Positions 1 to 4,652 of a stretch of DNA of 5,731 bases are shown here, one piece after another; position 1 is the first letter of the stretch; every line of letters starts with the position of its first letter. The DNA is from Caldisericota bacterium. GTDB taxonomy: Bacteria; Caldisericota; JANLFM01. Made by a program: the position numbers and the translations under genes. The notes below the pieces were generated by a model that did not search any database, was not told the origin of the DNA, and saw only the letters and a list, made by a program, of their open reading frames with translations. The DNA is taken from the NCBI GenBank assembly GCA_024655865.1, contig JANLFM010000034.1, positions 5,039 to 10,769 of the forward strand, in the 5' to 3' direction.

Positions 1-318
1 AGCCTCTTTATCAAAGGAGCGAAGGACCACAATTACTAAATCGAAAAGAGAGGAAGCAATTAATTCTTCCGCTTCTTTGTAAGAAGTCGCAAGATAAATA
101 GTAGGGATGTAGCCGAGGTCCCTTTGTTTATAAGCACTGTTTAAAAGATCGGAAAGTCTACCATCCTCTTCGAGAATGAAGTAGTCGTAGGGACTGGAAA
201 CGAGGAGCACCTGTTTTACGCGGAAGGGCATCAATTCAAAAAATTTAGCGTAATAGGGATCTCCGAAAAAGGAAGGTGCAATTTTAGTGTACGGAGTTTC
301 AGGTAACCTGGCACTCAT
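1..318 (-). CDS. N-terminal part of a probable PEP/pyruvate-binding-domain protein with a degenerate receiver-like domain (partial, 3' end outside the window)
   Basis: An ATG at 318-316 opens a frame that stays open to base 1, giving 106 residues without a stop, so the gene runs off the left edge. After about 28 residues comes FFELMPFRVKQVLLVSSPYD (about 26-45), then FILEEDGRLSDLL and FDLVIVVLRSF near the edge. From memory, this pattern (ELM...LLVSSPYD.FI.EEDG...FDLVI) opens large proteins annotated as PEP/pyruvate-binding-domain or PEP-synthase-like, where a receiver-like fold precedes the ATP-grasp part. That part is not visible here. The receiver looks non-phosphorylatable: the acidic pair after the first strand is SS, and the usual phospho-acceptor Asp position after FDLVI is Val. 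It lies 65 bp downstream of gdh with no evident terminator, so co-transcription is likely. The start is uncertain: GAAGGG abuts the ATG too closely to act as a ribosome binding site, and in-frame stops occur just upstream. The family call is by pattern memory; the coding call is firm. Confidence 0.62.
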   Translation of the reverse strand, partial: MSARLPETPYTKIAPSFFGDPYYAKFFELMPFRVKQVLLVSSPYDYFILEEDGRLSDLLNSAYKQRDLGYIPTIYLATSYKEAEELIASSLFDLVIVVLRSFDKEA

Positions 319-322
319 CCCT

Positions 323-352
323 TCAAAAATTTAGCCTCACTCCCCCTCCTTT
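323..352 (-). promoter_or_regulatory. Strong Shine-Dalgarno with an out-of-frame GTG mini-ORF ahead of the receiver-like gene
   Basis: The minus strand carries AAAGGAGG (352-345), then GGGA and a GTG (340-338). That GTG reads GTG AGG CTA AAT TTT TGA and ends 4 nt before the ATG at 318. It is one base out of frame with the long ORF. It could be a leader peptide that couples translation to the next gene. It could also be the true start, displaced by one extra T in the run of five at 329-325. No better ribosome binding site for the ATG at 318 is visible. Confidence 0.45.
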
Positions 353-383
353 CGTTTTACCATTTGAGATAATCAGTTCCCTT

Positions 384-1670
384 TTAAATCCAACCACGCC
401 ACTTGCAGGCCTCTACGACCCTCTGAATCGCAATTACATAAGCGGCATCGCGCATGTATAGCTTTCTTTCGCGAGCTAAAGCAGACACCTGCAAGTAAGC
501 TTCGGTCATCTTAGTATCCAGCTTGGAGAGAACCTCATCCTTGGTCCAGAAATAATTCATGTTGCACTGAACTTGCTCAAAGTAGCTGCAGGTTACCCCT
601 CCGGCGTTTGCGAGGAAGTCCGGAATTACAAAGATCCCCTTTTCCTGGATTATTTTATCAGCTTCTGGAGTGGTGGGACCGTTAGCGCCCTCCACTATGA
701 TTTTTACTCGAGGAGAAATCCTTGGGGCATTATCTCCTGTTATCTGATTTTCTAAAGCTGCGGGAACCAGAATGTCCACATCCTGCTCAATCCAGGCGCT
801 TCCATCAAGTACCTCGTACCCCAGCTTTCTGGCTTCTTCTTTGTTGATTTCTCCAAAACGATTGGTGATTTGGAGTAGCTGCTTCAGATCAATTCCATCT
901 TCCTTATAGTAAGTATAGGCCTTCTGATCCTCCTGGTTCCAACAGGAAACACAAACTGGCGTACCTCCATACTGAGAATAGAGTTCCACAGCATAGCGCG
1001 CTACGTTGCCAAATCCCTGGAAAGAGGCTCGAGTCTTTTTAATGTCAATCCCCATCTCGCTTAAAGCCTCTCTCAGTACGTAAACCACTCCGTATCCCGT
1101 GGCTTCCGTGCGTCCTAGGGAACCTCCCATGCCCAGTGGCTTCCCCGTGATGACGCCGGGGAAGCGTCCATTGTGAATTTTCTCGTACTCGTCCATCATC
1201 CAGACCATGTGCTGCCCGGAAGTCATTACGTCAGGGGCAGGAACGTCGAGATATGGTCCTATATTGTAGGCTACCTGCCTTACCCATCCACGGCAGAGGT
1301 TCTCCTGTTCCCTTTCAGAAAGGTGGTGGGGATCGCAGATCACTCCACCTTTCCCTCCCCCCAATGGAATATCGACTACGGCGCACTTCCAGGTCATCCA
1401 CATGGCCAAAGCTTTCACGGTGTCAATTGTCTCCTGGGGGTGAAACCTGACTCCCCCTTTGCATGGACCCCGAGCATCGTTGTGCTGAACCCTGAATCCC
1501 TGGAAAACTCTTACCGAGCCGTCGTCCATTCGAACCGGGATTAAAAAGTGATACTCACGCATGGGGTTTCTCAGGAGATCTCTGGTTGCCTGATCCAGTC
1601 CTAAATAATCCGCCACCTTGTCAAATTGCTCCTGAGCCATTTTGAAAGCGTTAAATGATTTGTCAGCCAT
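384..1670 (-). CDS. gdhA: Glutamate dehydrogenase (Glu/Leu/Phe/Val dehydrogenase family)
   Basis: The 428-residue length is normal for hexameric bacterial GDH, a cytosolic enzyme that interconverts glutamate with 2-oxoglutarate and ammonia using NAD(P). The N-terminal catalytic domain has CKGGVRFHP (K71), WKCAVVDIPLGGGKGG (K95 and K107) and PAPDVMTSGQ (D147). Their spacing matches K89, K113, K125 and D165 of Clostridium symbiosum GDH. K71, with S362 in GGVTCSYFEQ (the equivalent of S380), fits glutamate rather than leucine or phenylalanine as substrate. TGKPLGMGGSLGRTEATGYG (176-195) leads into the Rossmann domain with GFGNVARYA (219-227). The residue after the second strand is C243 (VSCWNQ) where many GDHs have Asp, so the choice of NAD or NADP is uncertain. 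EGANGPTTPEAD and QVQCNMNYFW recall a GDH subfamily seen in several anaerobes (from memory). The ATG at 1670 follows AAAGGAG at 7 nt and has its own promoter. A role in ammonium assimilation or in glutamate breakdown cannot be decided here. Confidence 0.95.
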   Translation of the reverse strand: MADKSFNAFKMAQEQFDKVADYLGLDQATRDLLRNPMREYHFLIPVRMDDGSVRVFQGFRVQHNDARGPCKGGVRFHPQETIDTVKALAMWMTWKCAVVDIPLGGGKGGVICDPHHLSEREQENLCRGWVRQVAYNIGPYLDVPAPDVMTSGQHMVWMMDEYEKIHNGRFPGVITGKPLGMGGSLGRTEATGYGVVYVLREALSEMGIDIKKTRASFQGFGNVARYAVELYSQYGGTPVCVSCWNQEDQKAYTYYKEDGIDLKQLLQITNRFGEINKEEARKLGYEVLDGSAWIEQDVDILVPAALENQITGDNAPRISPRVKIIVEGANGPTTPEADKIIQEKGIFVIPDFLANAGGVTCSYFEQVQCNMNYFWTKDEVLSKLDTKMTEAYLQVSALARERKLYMRDAAYVIAIQRVVEACKWRGWI

Positions 1671-1671
1671 G

Positions 1672-1698
1672 TTAATACTCCTTTAAGGTCAGTATTAA
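1672..1698 (-). promoter_or_regulatory. Inverted repeat enclosing the gdh ribosome binding site (possible RBS hairpin or operator)
   Basis: Perfect 8-bp arms, TTAATACT (1698-1691) and AGTATTAA (1679-1672), flank an 11-nt spacer, GACCTTAAAGG. The Shine-Dalgarno AAAGGAG (1684-1678) lies across the spacer and the 3' arm, and the ATG follows one base after the repeat. In RNA the arms could pair, with CC/GG closing a small UUAAA loop, and hide the ribosome binding site. Seven of the eight stem pairs are A-U, so the hairpin would be weak and easily melted. A binding site for a dimeric repressor in DNA is an equal alternative. The repeat is seen directly; its function is inferred. Confidence 0.6.
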
Positions 1699-1706
1699 GA
1701 ATATAA

Positions 1707-1723
1707 ATCGGCAGCTCGCCGAT
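1707..1723 (-). promoter_or_regulatory. GC-rich hairpin in the gdh leader followed by a U-rich tract
   Basis: ATCGGC-GAGCT-GCCGAT on the minus strand forms a perfect 6-bp stem with a 5-nt loop, lying about 12-28 nt downstream of the predicted gdh transcription start. It is followed by TTTATATTCTT, which is U-rich but interrupted. It could be a weak attenuator, a stabilising 5' hairpin or a DNA operator. No known riboswitch consensus was recognised. Confidence 0.45.
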
Positions 1724-1741
1724 CAAGGTTTCCAAGATGAC

Positions 1742-1769
1742 ATTGTACGGTTTTGCCATTTTTTGTCAA
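1742..1769 (-). promoter_or_regulatory. Sigma-70-type promoter of gdh
   Basis: The minus strand shows a perfect -35 TTGACA (1769-1764), a 16-bp spacer and a -10 TACAAT (1747-1742, five of six consensus bases). Transcription would begin near 1735, giving a leader of about 65 nt before the gdh ATG that carries both inverted repeats described at 1707-1723 and 1672-1698. Sequence further upstream is very AT-rich, as expected for an UP-like or activator region. Confidence 0.75.
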
Positions 1770-1812
1770 GGAAGGAGTAACCTTTAATTGCTGATCCATT
1801 CAGGGATTTAGG

Positions 1813-1830
1813 TTTTTACTTATTTTACTT
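1813..1830 (-). repeat. Two tandem 9-bp AT-rich repeats upstream of the gdh promoter
   Basis: On the minus strand AAGTAAAAT is followed at once by AAGTAAAAA (eight of nine bases equal). They lie roughly 80-95 bp upstream of the predicted gdh start, a spacing compatible with an activator site. In a tract this AT-rich a chance repeat is quite possible. Confidence 0.3.
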
Positions 1831-1843
1831 TAAAAATTTGCAA

Positions 1844-1864
1844 GTTTTAAAGAGCTTTTAAAAC
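1844..1864 (-). terminator. AT-rich inverted repeat, possible weak terminator after tRNA-Val
   Basis: Perfect 8-bp arms, GTTTTAAA and TTTAAAAC, enclose a 5-nt loop (AGCTC on the minus strand). In the minus direction the hairpin is followed by TTGCAAATTTTT. A second outer pairing of AATTT with AAATT can extend it with a bulge. The position between the tRNA and the gdh promoter suits a terminator, but the stem has only one G-C pair and the T-run is not immediate. It may instead be a protein-binding site. Confidence 0.35.
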
Positions 1865-1869
1865 AAATT

Positions 1870-1881
1870 GATTTATAAATC
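1870..1881. repeat. Perfect 12-bp palindrome GATTTATAAATC
   Basis: The 12 bases equal their own reverse complement. The palindrome lies 5 bp from the inverted repeat at 1844-1864, within the AT-rich gap between tRNA-Val and gdh. It could be an operator half of that region or chance. No matching regulator is encoded in the window. Confidence 0.35.
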
Positions 1882-1939
1882 CGACCTCTTCGGGGTTTGC
1901 GAAATAAATAAAATAAAGCAGATAATGCAGATCAAAGCC

Positions 1940-2015
1940 TGGTGGGCGGAGCGGGGTTCGAACCTGCGACCTCCTGCTTGTAAGGCAGGCGCTCTGACCG
2001 CTGAGCTATCCGCCC
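1940..2015 (-). tRNA. tRNA-Val, anticodon UAC
   Basis: The 76-nt minus-strand sequence folds as a complete cloverleaf. The acceptor stem is GGGCGGA with TCCGCCC, followed by discriminator A and an encoded CCA (1942-1940). The D arm is GCTC/GAGC with an AGCGGTCA loop, and the anticodon stem is CCTGC/GCAGG around CTTACAA. The anticodon TAC (1982-1980) reads GUA valine codons and, with U34, probably others of the GUN box. The T loop is TTCGAAC. One irregularity is an A51-C63 mismatch in the T stem (GCAGG with CCCGC; bases 1965 and 1953). The gene stands alone, 30 bp after ispE, with its own promoter. Confidence 0.95.
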
Positions 2016-2025
2016 GGACATTCGA

Positions 2026-2054
2026 ATTATAAAACTTTATTTGTCTCACCTCAA
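2026..2054 (-). promoter_or_regulatory. Promoter of tRNA-Val
   Basis: The minus strand has TTGAGG (2054-2049, four of six -35 bases), exactly 17 bp, then a perfect TATAAT (2031-2026). The first base of the tRNA is 10 nt beyond the -10, so the primary transcript would have only a few leader bases for RNase P to remove. The -35 lies within the last codons of ispE, so the tRNA can be made independently of the upstream operon. Confidence 0.7.
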
Positions 2055-2909
2055 AGGCGGGGTGCTCCAGGCGTGGTGCGCCCAGTAGCCCATAGACTGG
2101 AAAAAGCGAGAAGCTTTTTCCGCTTGCTTGGCGTCGGGAAAAATTCCAAAAACTGCGGAACCGCTTCCCGAAACCAGGGAGCCGAGAGCCCCAGCCTGTT
2201 TTAAAAGGTTCTTAATGGTAACAATCTCGGGAACGAAATTGATGGCTACGCTTTCCAGGTCATTTCTTATGGAACTGGAGAGGAGTTCCAGATTTCTTTC
2301 ATTCAGGCTCTTCATGATCTCCCAGGTGTTCTTGCTGGCAGGGGAAAAGGCAGTGAAATTCTGGTACACGAGGGCCGTTGAGAGGCTTTTGGTTGGCATC
2401 ACGACCGTCATGTGAATAGCGATGTTAAAAGGAAGCGGGTACACCTTCTCACCTCGCCCTTTAACCAGTGCAGTTCCCTGAACCAGAAAGAAGGGGACAT
2501 CTGAACCCACAAGTCCGCCTAAATTTGCGAGTTCCTTATTGGTAAGGGGATAATTGAAAGCCTGATTGAGCAGAAGCAAAACAGCGGCTGCGTCCGAGCT
2601 CCCTCCGCCTAATCCTGAACCGGGAGGAATGTGTTTGTACAGGTGTATCAAGGCCCCCCCTTCCAGAGCAGTAGCTTCAAAAAAGCATTTAGCTGCCTGA
2701 TATGCCAGGTTTTCCTCCATTGAGATATCAAGCGGCGGTTCCACTGTGAGCTCTATCCCCTTTTCAATCAAAATAAGGGAAACTTCGTCATAGATATTGA
2801 TAGTCTGCACCACGGTTTCAATCTCGTGATAGCCATCTGGCCTTTTAAAGAGGACAAACAGGCAAAAATTAACCTTGGCTGGAGTTAAAATTCTGAAGGT
2901 CTCACTCAT
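2046..2909 (-). CDS. ispE: 4-diphosphocytidyl-2-C-methyl-D-erythritol kinase (IspE)
   Basis: This cytosolic GHMP-family kinase phosphorylates the 2-hydroxyl of CDP-methylerythritol with ATP, the fourth step of the MEP pathway to IPP and DMAPP. Its 287 residues are a full family length. Visible signatures are TPAKVNFCLFV (K12 and N14 in the substrate site), RPDGYHEIETV (23-33), the GHMP ATP loop PPGSGLGGGSSDAAA (95-109), GSDVPFF with the probable catalytic D137, and the C-terminal motif VSGSGSAVFGI (about 246-256). The ATG at 2909-2907 overlaps the end of rsmA by 8 bp (ATG AGT GAG read through AAT GAG TGA), and AGGA lies 7 nt before it. Translational coupling to rsmA is therefore likely. An rsmA-region/ispE linkage is common in Bacillota. 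No terminator follows; the tRNA promoter overlaps the 3' end. The call rests on all three GHMP motifs and is firm. Confidence 0.96.
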   Translation of the reverse strand: MSETFRILTPAKVNFCLFVLFKRPDGYHEIETVVQTINIYDEVSLILIEKGIELTVEPPLDISMEENLAYQAAKCFFEATALEGGALIHLYKHIPPGSGLGGGSSDAAAVLLLLNQAFNYPLTNKELANLGGLVGSDVPFFLVQGTALVKGRGEKVYPLPFNIAIHMTVVMPTKSLSTALVYQNFTAFSPASKNTWEIMKSLNERNLELLSSSIRNDLESVAINFVPEIVTIKNLLKQAGALGSLVSGSGSAVFGIFPDAKQAEKASRFFQSMGYWAHHAWSTPPLR

Positions 2910-3759
2910 TTAAGTGTCCTAAGAGAGTGTTTGCTAAAAGGCAAAAATCCTTCAGGGAAAGCGATTCACTGCGCTTTGTAAGAGTGAGCCCAGTAGTTTC
3001 TTCAATTGAGCTCAGGGTTTCCTTCGAGAGGGATGGGAACATGCGCAGGAGGTTATTTCGGAGAGTCTTTCTTCTCTCCTGAAAAGCCCCTCTTACAAGC
3101 TTCAGGAAAAAACTTTCATTTAATACCGGGAAGTCTGGCGTCTGTTTTCTTTCCATGTAGATGAAAATGGAGTCCACTTTGGGGGCAGGAAAAAAACAAC
3201 TTTTTGAAACTTTAGGGCCTCGAGAAAGCCTGGCTTTAAAATTAGCGATGATTGTCAAGGAGGAATATGACTTTACCCCTGGAGGGGCAAGGAGCCTTTC
3301 CGAGACTTCTTCCTGTAAAAGAAGGACTGCCTTTTTCCAGTTCTTCTCTCTAAGCAGCACTTTCTCCAGGATTGGACCGGTAATGTAATACGGGATATTT
3401 CCAAATACGGAATAAGATTCACCCTGACAGATATCGTCCCAGGATATAGCTTTAGCGTCTTGAAACAAAAATCGGACGTTGGGGTAACTTTTCTGAATCA
3501 AGGATAAAATGGGAGCAAACCGGTTGTCAACTTCCAGGGCGGTCACGCGGGCTCCATGGTCGAGGATTTTAAGTGTTGCATTTCCGATTCCCGCACCGAT
3601 TTCCAGGACGTTAACCCCTGGACCAAGCTCCAAAAATTGCAGGGGTTCCTTTAAAAGGGAAAGCTCCTGGAGAAATGACTGGCCAAGAGATTTTTTAGGC
3701 CTGATGTTGAGGCTTTTTAGGATTTTTTTAGCACTGGGCTCATTCAGTCGAGGATCCAA
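2902..3759 (-). CDS. rsmA: 16S rRNA dimethyladenosine transferase (RsmA/KsgA)
   Basis: The enzyme uses SAM to dimethylate two adjacent adenines (A1518 and A1519 in E. coli numbering) in the 3' terminal hairpin of 16S rRNA, late in 30S assembly. The 285 residues match the family. Motifs in order are KKSLGQSFL (22-30), the SAM loop VLEIGAGIGNAT (51-62), acidic E76 in ALEVD, D101 in FQDA, catalytic NIPYYI (121-126) and the C-terminal FQERRKTLRNNL typical of KsgA/Dim1. The usual GQNFL has Ser28 in place of Asn. The start is a TTG at 3759-3757 inside the end of the upstream gene (16-bp overlap). GGATGG lies 7 nt before it, and the start gives the expected roughly 20-residue lead to KKSLGQ. It overlaps ispE by 8 bp, so the trio is probably one operon. 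Loss of this enzyme usually gives kasugamycin resistance (known for the family). Confidence 0.96.
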   Translation of the reverse strand: MDPRLNEPSAKKILKSLNIRPKKSLGQSFLQELSLLKEPLQFLELGPGVNVLEIGAGIGNATLKILDHGARVTALEVDNRFAPILSLIQKSYPNVRFLFQDAKAISWDDICQGESYSVFGNIPYYITGPILEKVLLREKNWKKAVLLLQEEVSERLLAPPGVKSYSSLTIIANFKARLSRGPKVSKSCFFPAPKVDSIFIYMERKQTPDFPVLNESFFLKLVRGAFQERRKTLRNNLLRMFPSLSKETLSSIEETTGLTLTKRSESLSLKDFCLLANTLLGHLNE

Positions 3760-4613
3760 ACTTTTACCATCCGGCGGCCAAAACGTCTCGTCTCTTCAGC
3801 CGTATAGAAGAAAAGGTCAATACGGTTTCCCCTGATGGCCCCACCTGTATCACCGGCAATGGCGTATCCGTAGCCTTCAACATAAAGGGGAGTATAGTAA
3901 GGGATAACAGTGGGATCCACGGCCACTACTCCATAAGAAGAGCTCAATCCGATAGATGTTCTCCAGGGATTACCGTCTGTTTCGCTGACCAGCGGGCAGT
4001 AGGCCGTGGCCTCCATCACCAGAAAGTCGTTACTGGAAGGCGGTGGATAAGTCAGGGAAACCTTGATTGTTTCCTCAGGTGAGCCAAACAGGATGCCAAC
4101 TGCCTCGATTTGTTCCAGCGGTTCCTGGGTGACCTTCTCTTCAATTTTCTCCTTGCTTACGACCTGACCATCTTCGATTCTTTCAAAGAAGACGATTTCC
4201 TTAATTCCGGGAAGACCTTTTTGTAAAATCTCCCGCTGACCGAATGGCAAATAAGGGGCCGGAACAAATTTTTTGGGAAAAGGGATGCTCTCCTTTTCCT
4301 GAATTACTTTTTCCTCAACCTTTTTTAAAGTGACGATTGTCTCGTTTTCAATAATTGTAGTCGGGGAAACGCTAAGCAAATCCATTTCTGAAAGTTTGAC
4401 TTTGTTTCTCAGCGCATCCCGGAGGGAAATACCAGAAGGGACCTCAAATGAAAGTCGCTCGTCATGCATTTGAACAGTAAGGGCTGTTTTTAGCTGATTC
4501 TGGGATACGGCTTCTGTTGCCTTCCCCCAGTAAGCTTGTAGAGACACGAGGTAGAAGGCTAAAAGAAATACGATTATGAATATTCTGAAAAATTTCACCA
4601 AAAAATTTCTCAT
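3744..4613 (-). CDS. G5 and 3D domain-containing cell-wall protein (YabE-like, probable murein-cleaving)
   Basis: The 289-residue protein starts with a basic end and a hydrophobic segment (about 7-27), a membrane anchor or signal peptide, so it should act outside the cytoplasmic membrane. Residues about 43-96 resemble one ubiquitin-like DUF348 unit (LTVQMHDERLSFEVPSGISL). Residues 98-172 resemble a G5 domain, with IPFPKKFVPAPYLPFGQ and ending in EAVG. From M200 on is a 3D domain: MEATAYCP, then the three aspartates D233 (VAVDP), D255 (AGDTGG) and D266 (RIDLFF). This double-psi barrel is related to MltA lytic transglycosylases and the Rpf/Sps/YabE proteins of Bacillota, which remodel peptidoglycan. 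B. subtilis YabE is longer, with several DUF348 units. The cysteine C206 is ordinary for ATAYCP. There is no Shine-Dalgarno before the ATG, but a promoter sits just upstream (4652-4624). The gene heads the trio with rsmA and ispE, as yabE stands near ksgA in Bacillus, but rnmV is missing. Enzyme activity is inferred. Confidence 0.88.
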   Translation of the reverse strand: MRNFLVKFFRIFIIVFLLAFYLVSLQAYWGKATEAVSQNQLKTALTVQMHDERLSFEVPSGISLRDALRNKVKLSEMDLLSVSPTTIIENETIVTLKKVEEKVIQEKESIPFPKKFVPAPYLPFGQREILQKGLPGIKEIVFFERIEDGQVVSKEKIEEKVTQEPLEQIEAVGILFGSPEETIKVSLTYPPPSSNDFLVMEATAYCPLVSETDGNPWRTSIGLSSSYGVVAVDPTVIPYYTPLYVEGYGYAIAGDTGGAIRGNRIDLFFYTAEETRRFGRRMVKVWILD

Positions 4614-4623
4614 AAGCGAAAAA

Positions 4624-4652
4624 ATATTAGCCTAAAGGAAAAGAAGTGTCAA
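4624..4652 (-). promoter_or_regulatory. Sigma-70-type promoter of the YabE-like/rsmA/ispE operon, giving a near-leaderless mRNA
   Basis: The minus strand has a perfect -35 TTGACA (4652-4647) overlapping the deoB stop codon, a 17-bp spacer and TAATAT (4629-4624, four of six -10 bases). Only 10 nt separate the -10 from the ATG at 4613, so transcription would start near the G at 4617. That leaves a leader of about 4 nt, too short for a Shine-Dalgarno, which agrees with the absence of one. The alternative is read-through from deoB, 35 bp upstream. Confidence 0.6.

Noticed and set aside
573-755. A 60-codon plus-strand open frame opposite the C-terminal part of gdh
   Set aside because: It is antisense to conserved GDH sequence and has no recognisable product.
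1173-1544. A 123-codon plus-strand open frame, with a further one at 1253-1450, opposite gdh
   Set aside because: Both are antisense to the strongly conserved core of glutamate dehydrogenase, show no recognisable domain, and are explained as shadows of its codon pattern.
2128-2415. A 95-codon plus-strand open frame opposite ispE
   Set aside because: It is antisense to a well-supported gene, with low-complexity composition and no domain.
3277-3288. CCCCTGGAGGGG as a possible palindromic site
   Set aside because: It has short arms with a 2-bp centre inside rsmA coding sequence and no supporting context.
3161-3388. Plus-strand open frames opposite rsmA at 3161-3388 and 3509-3835
   Set aside because: Both lie over conserved RsmA motifs on the other strand and have no family resemblance.
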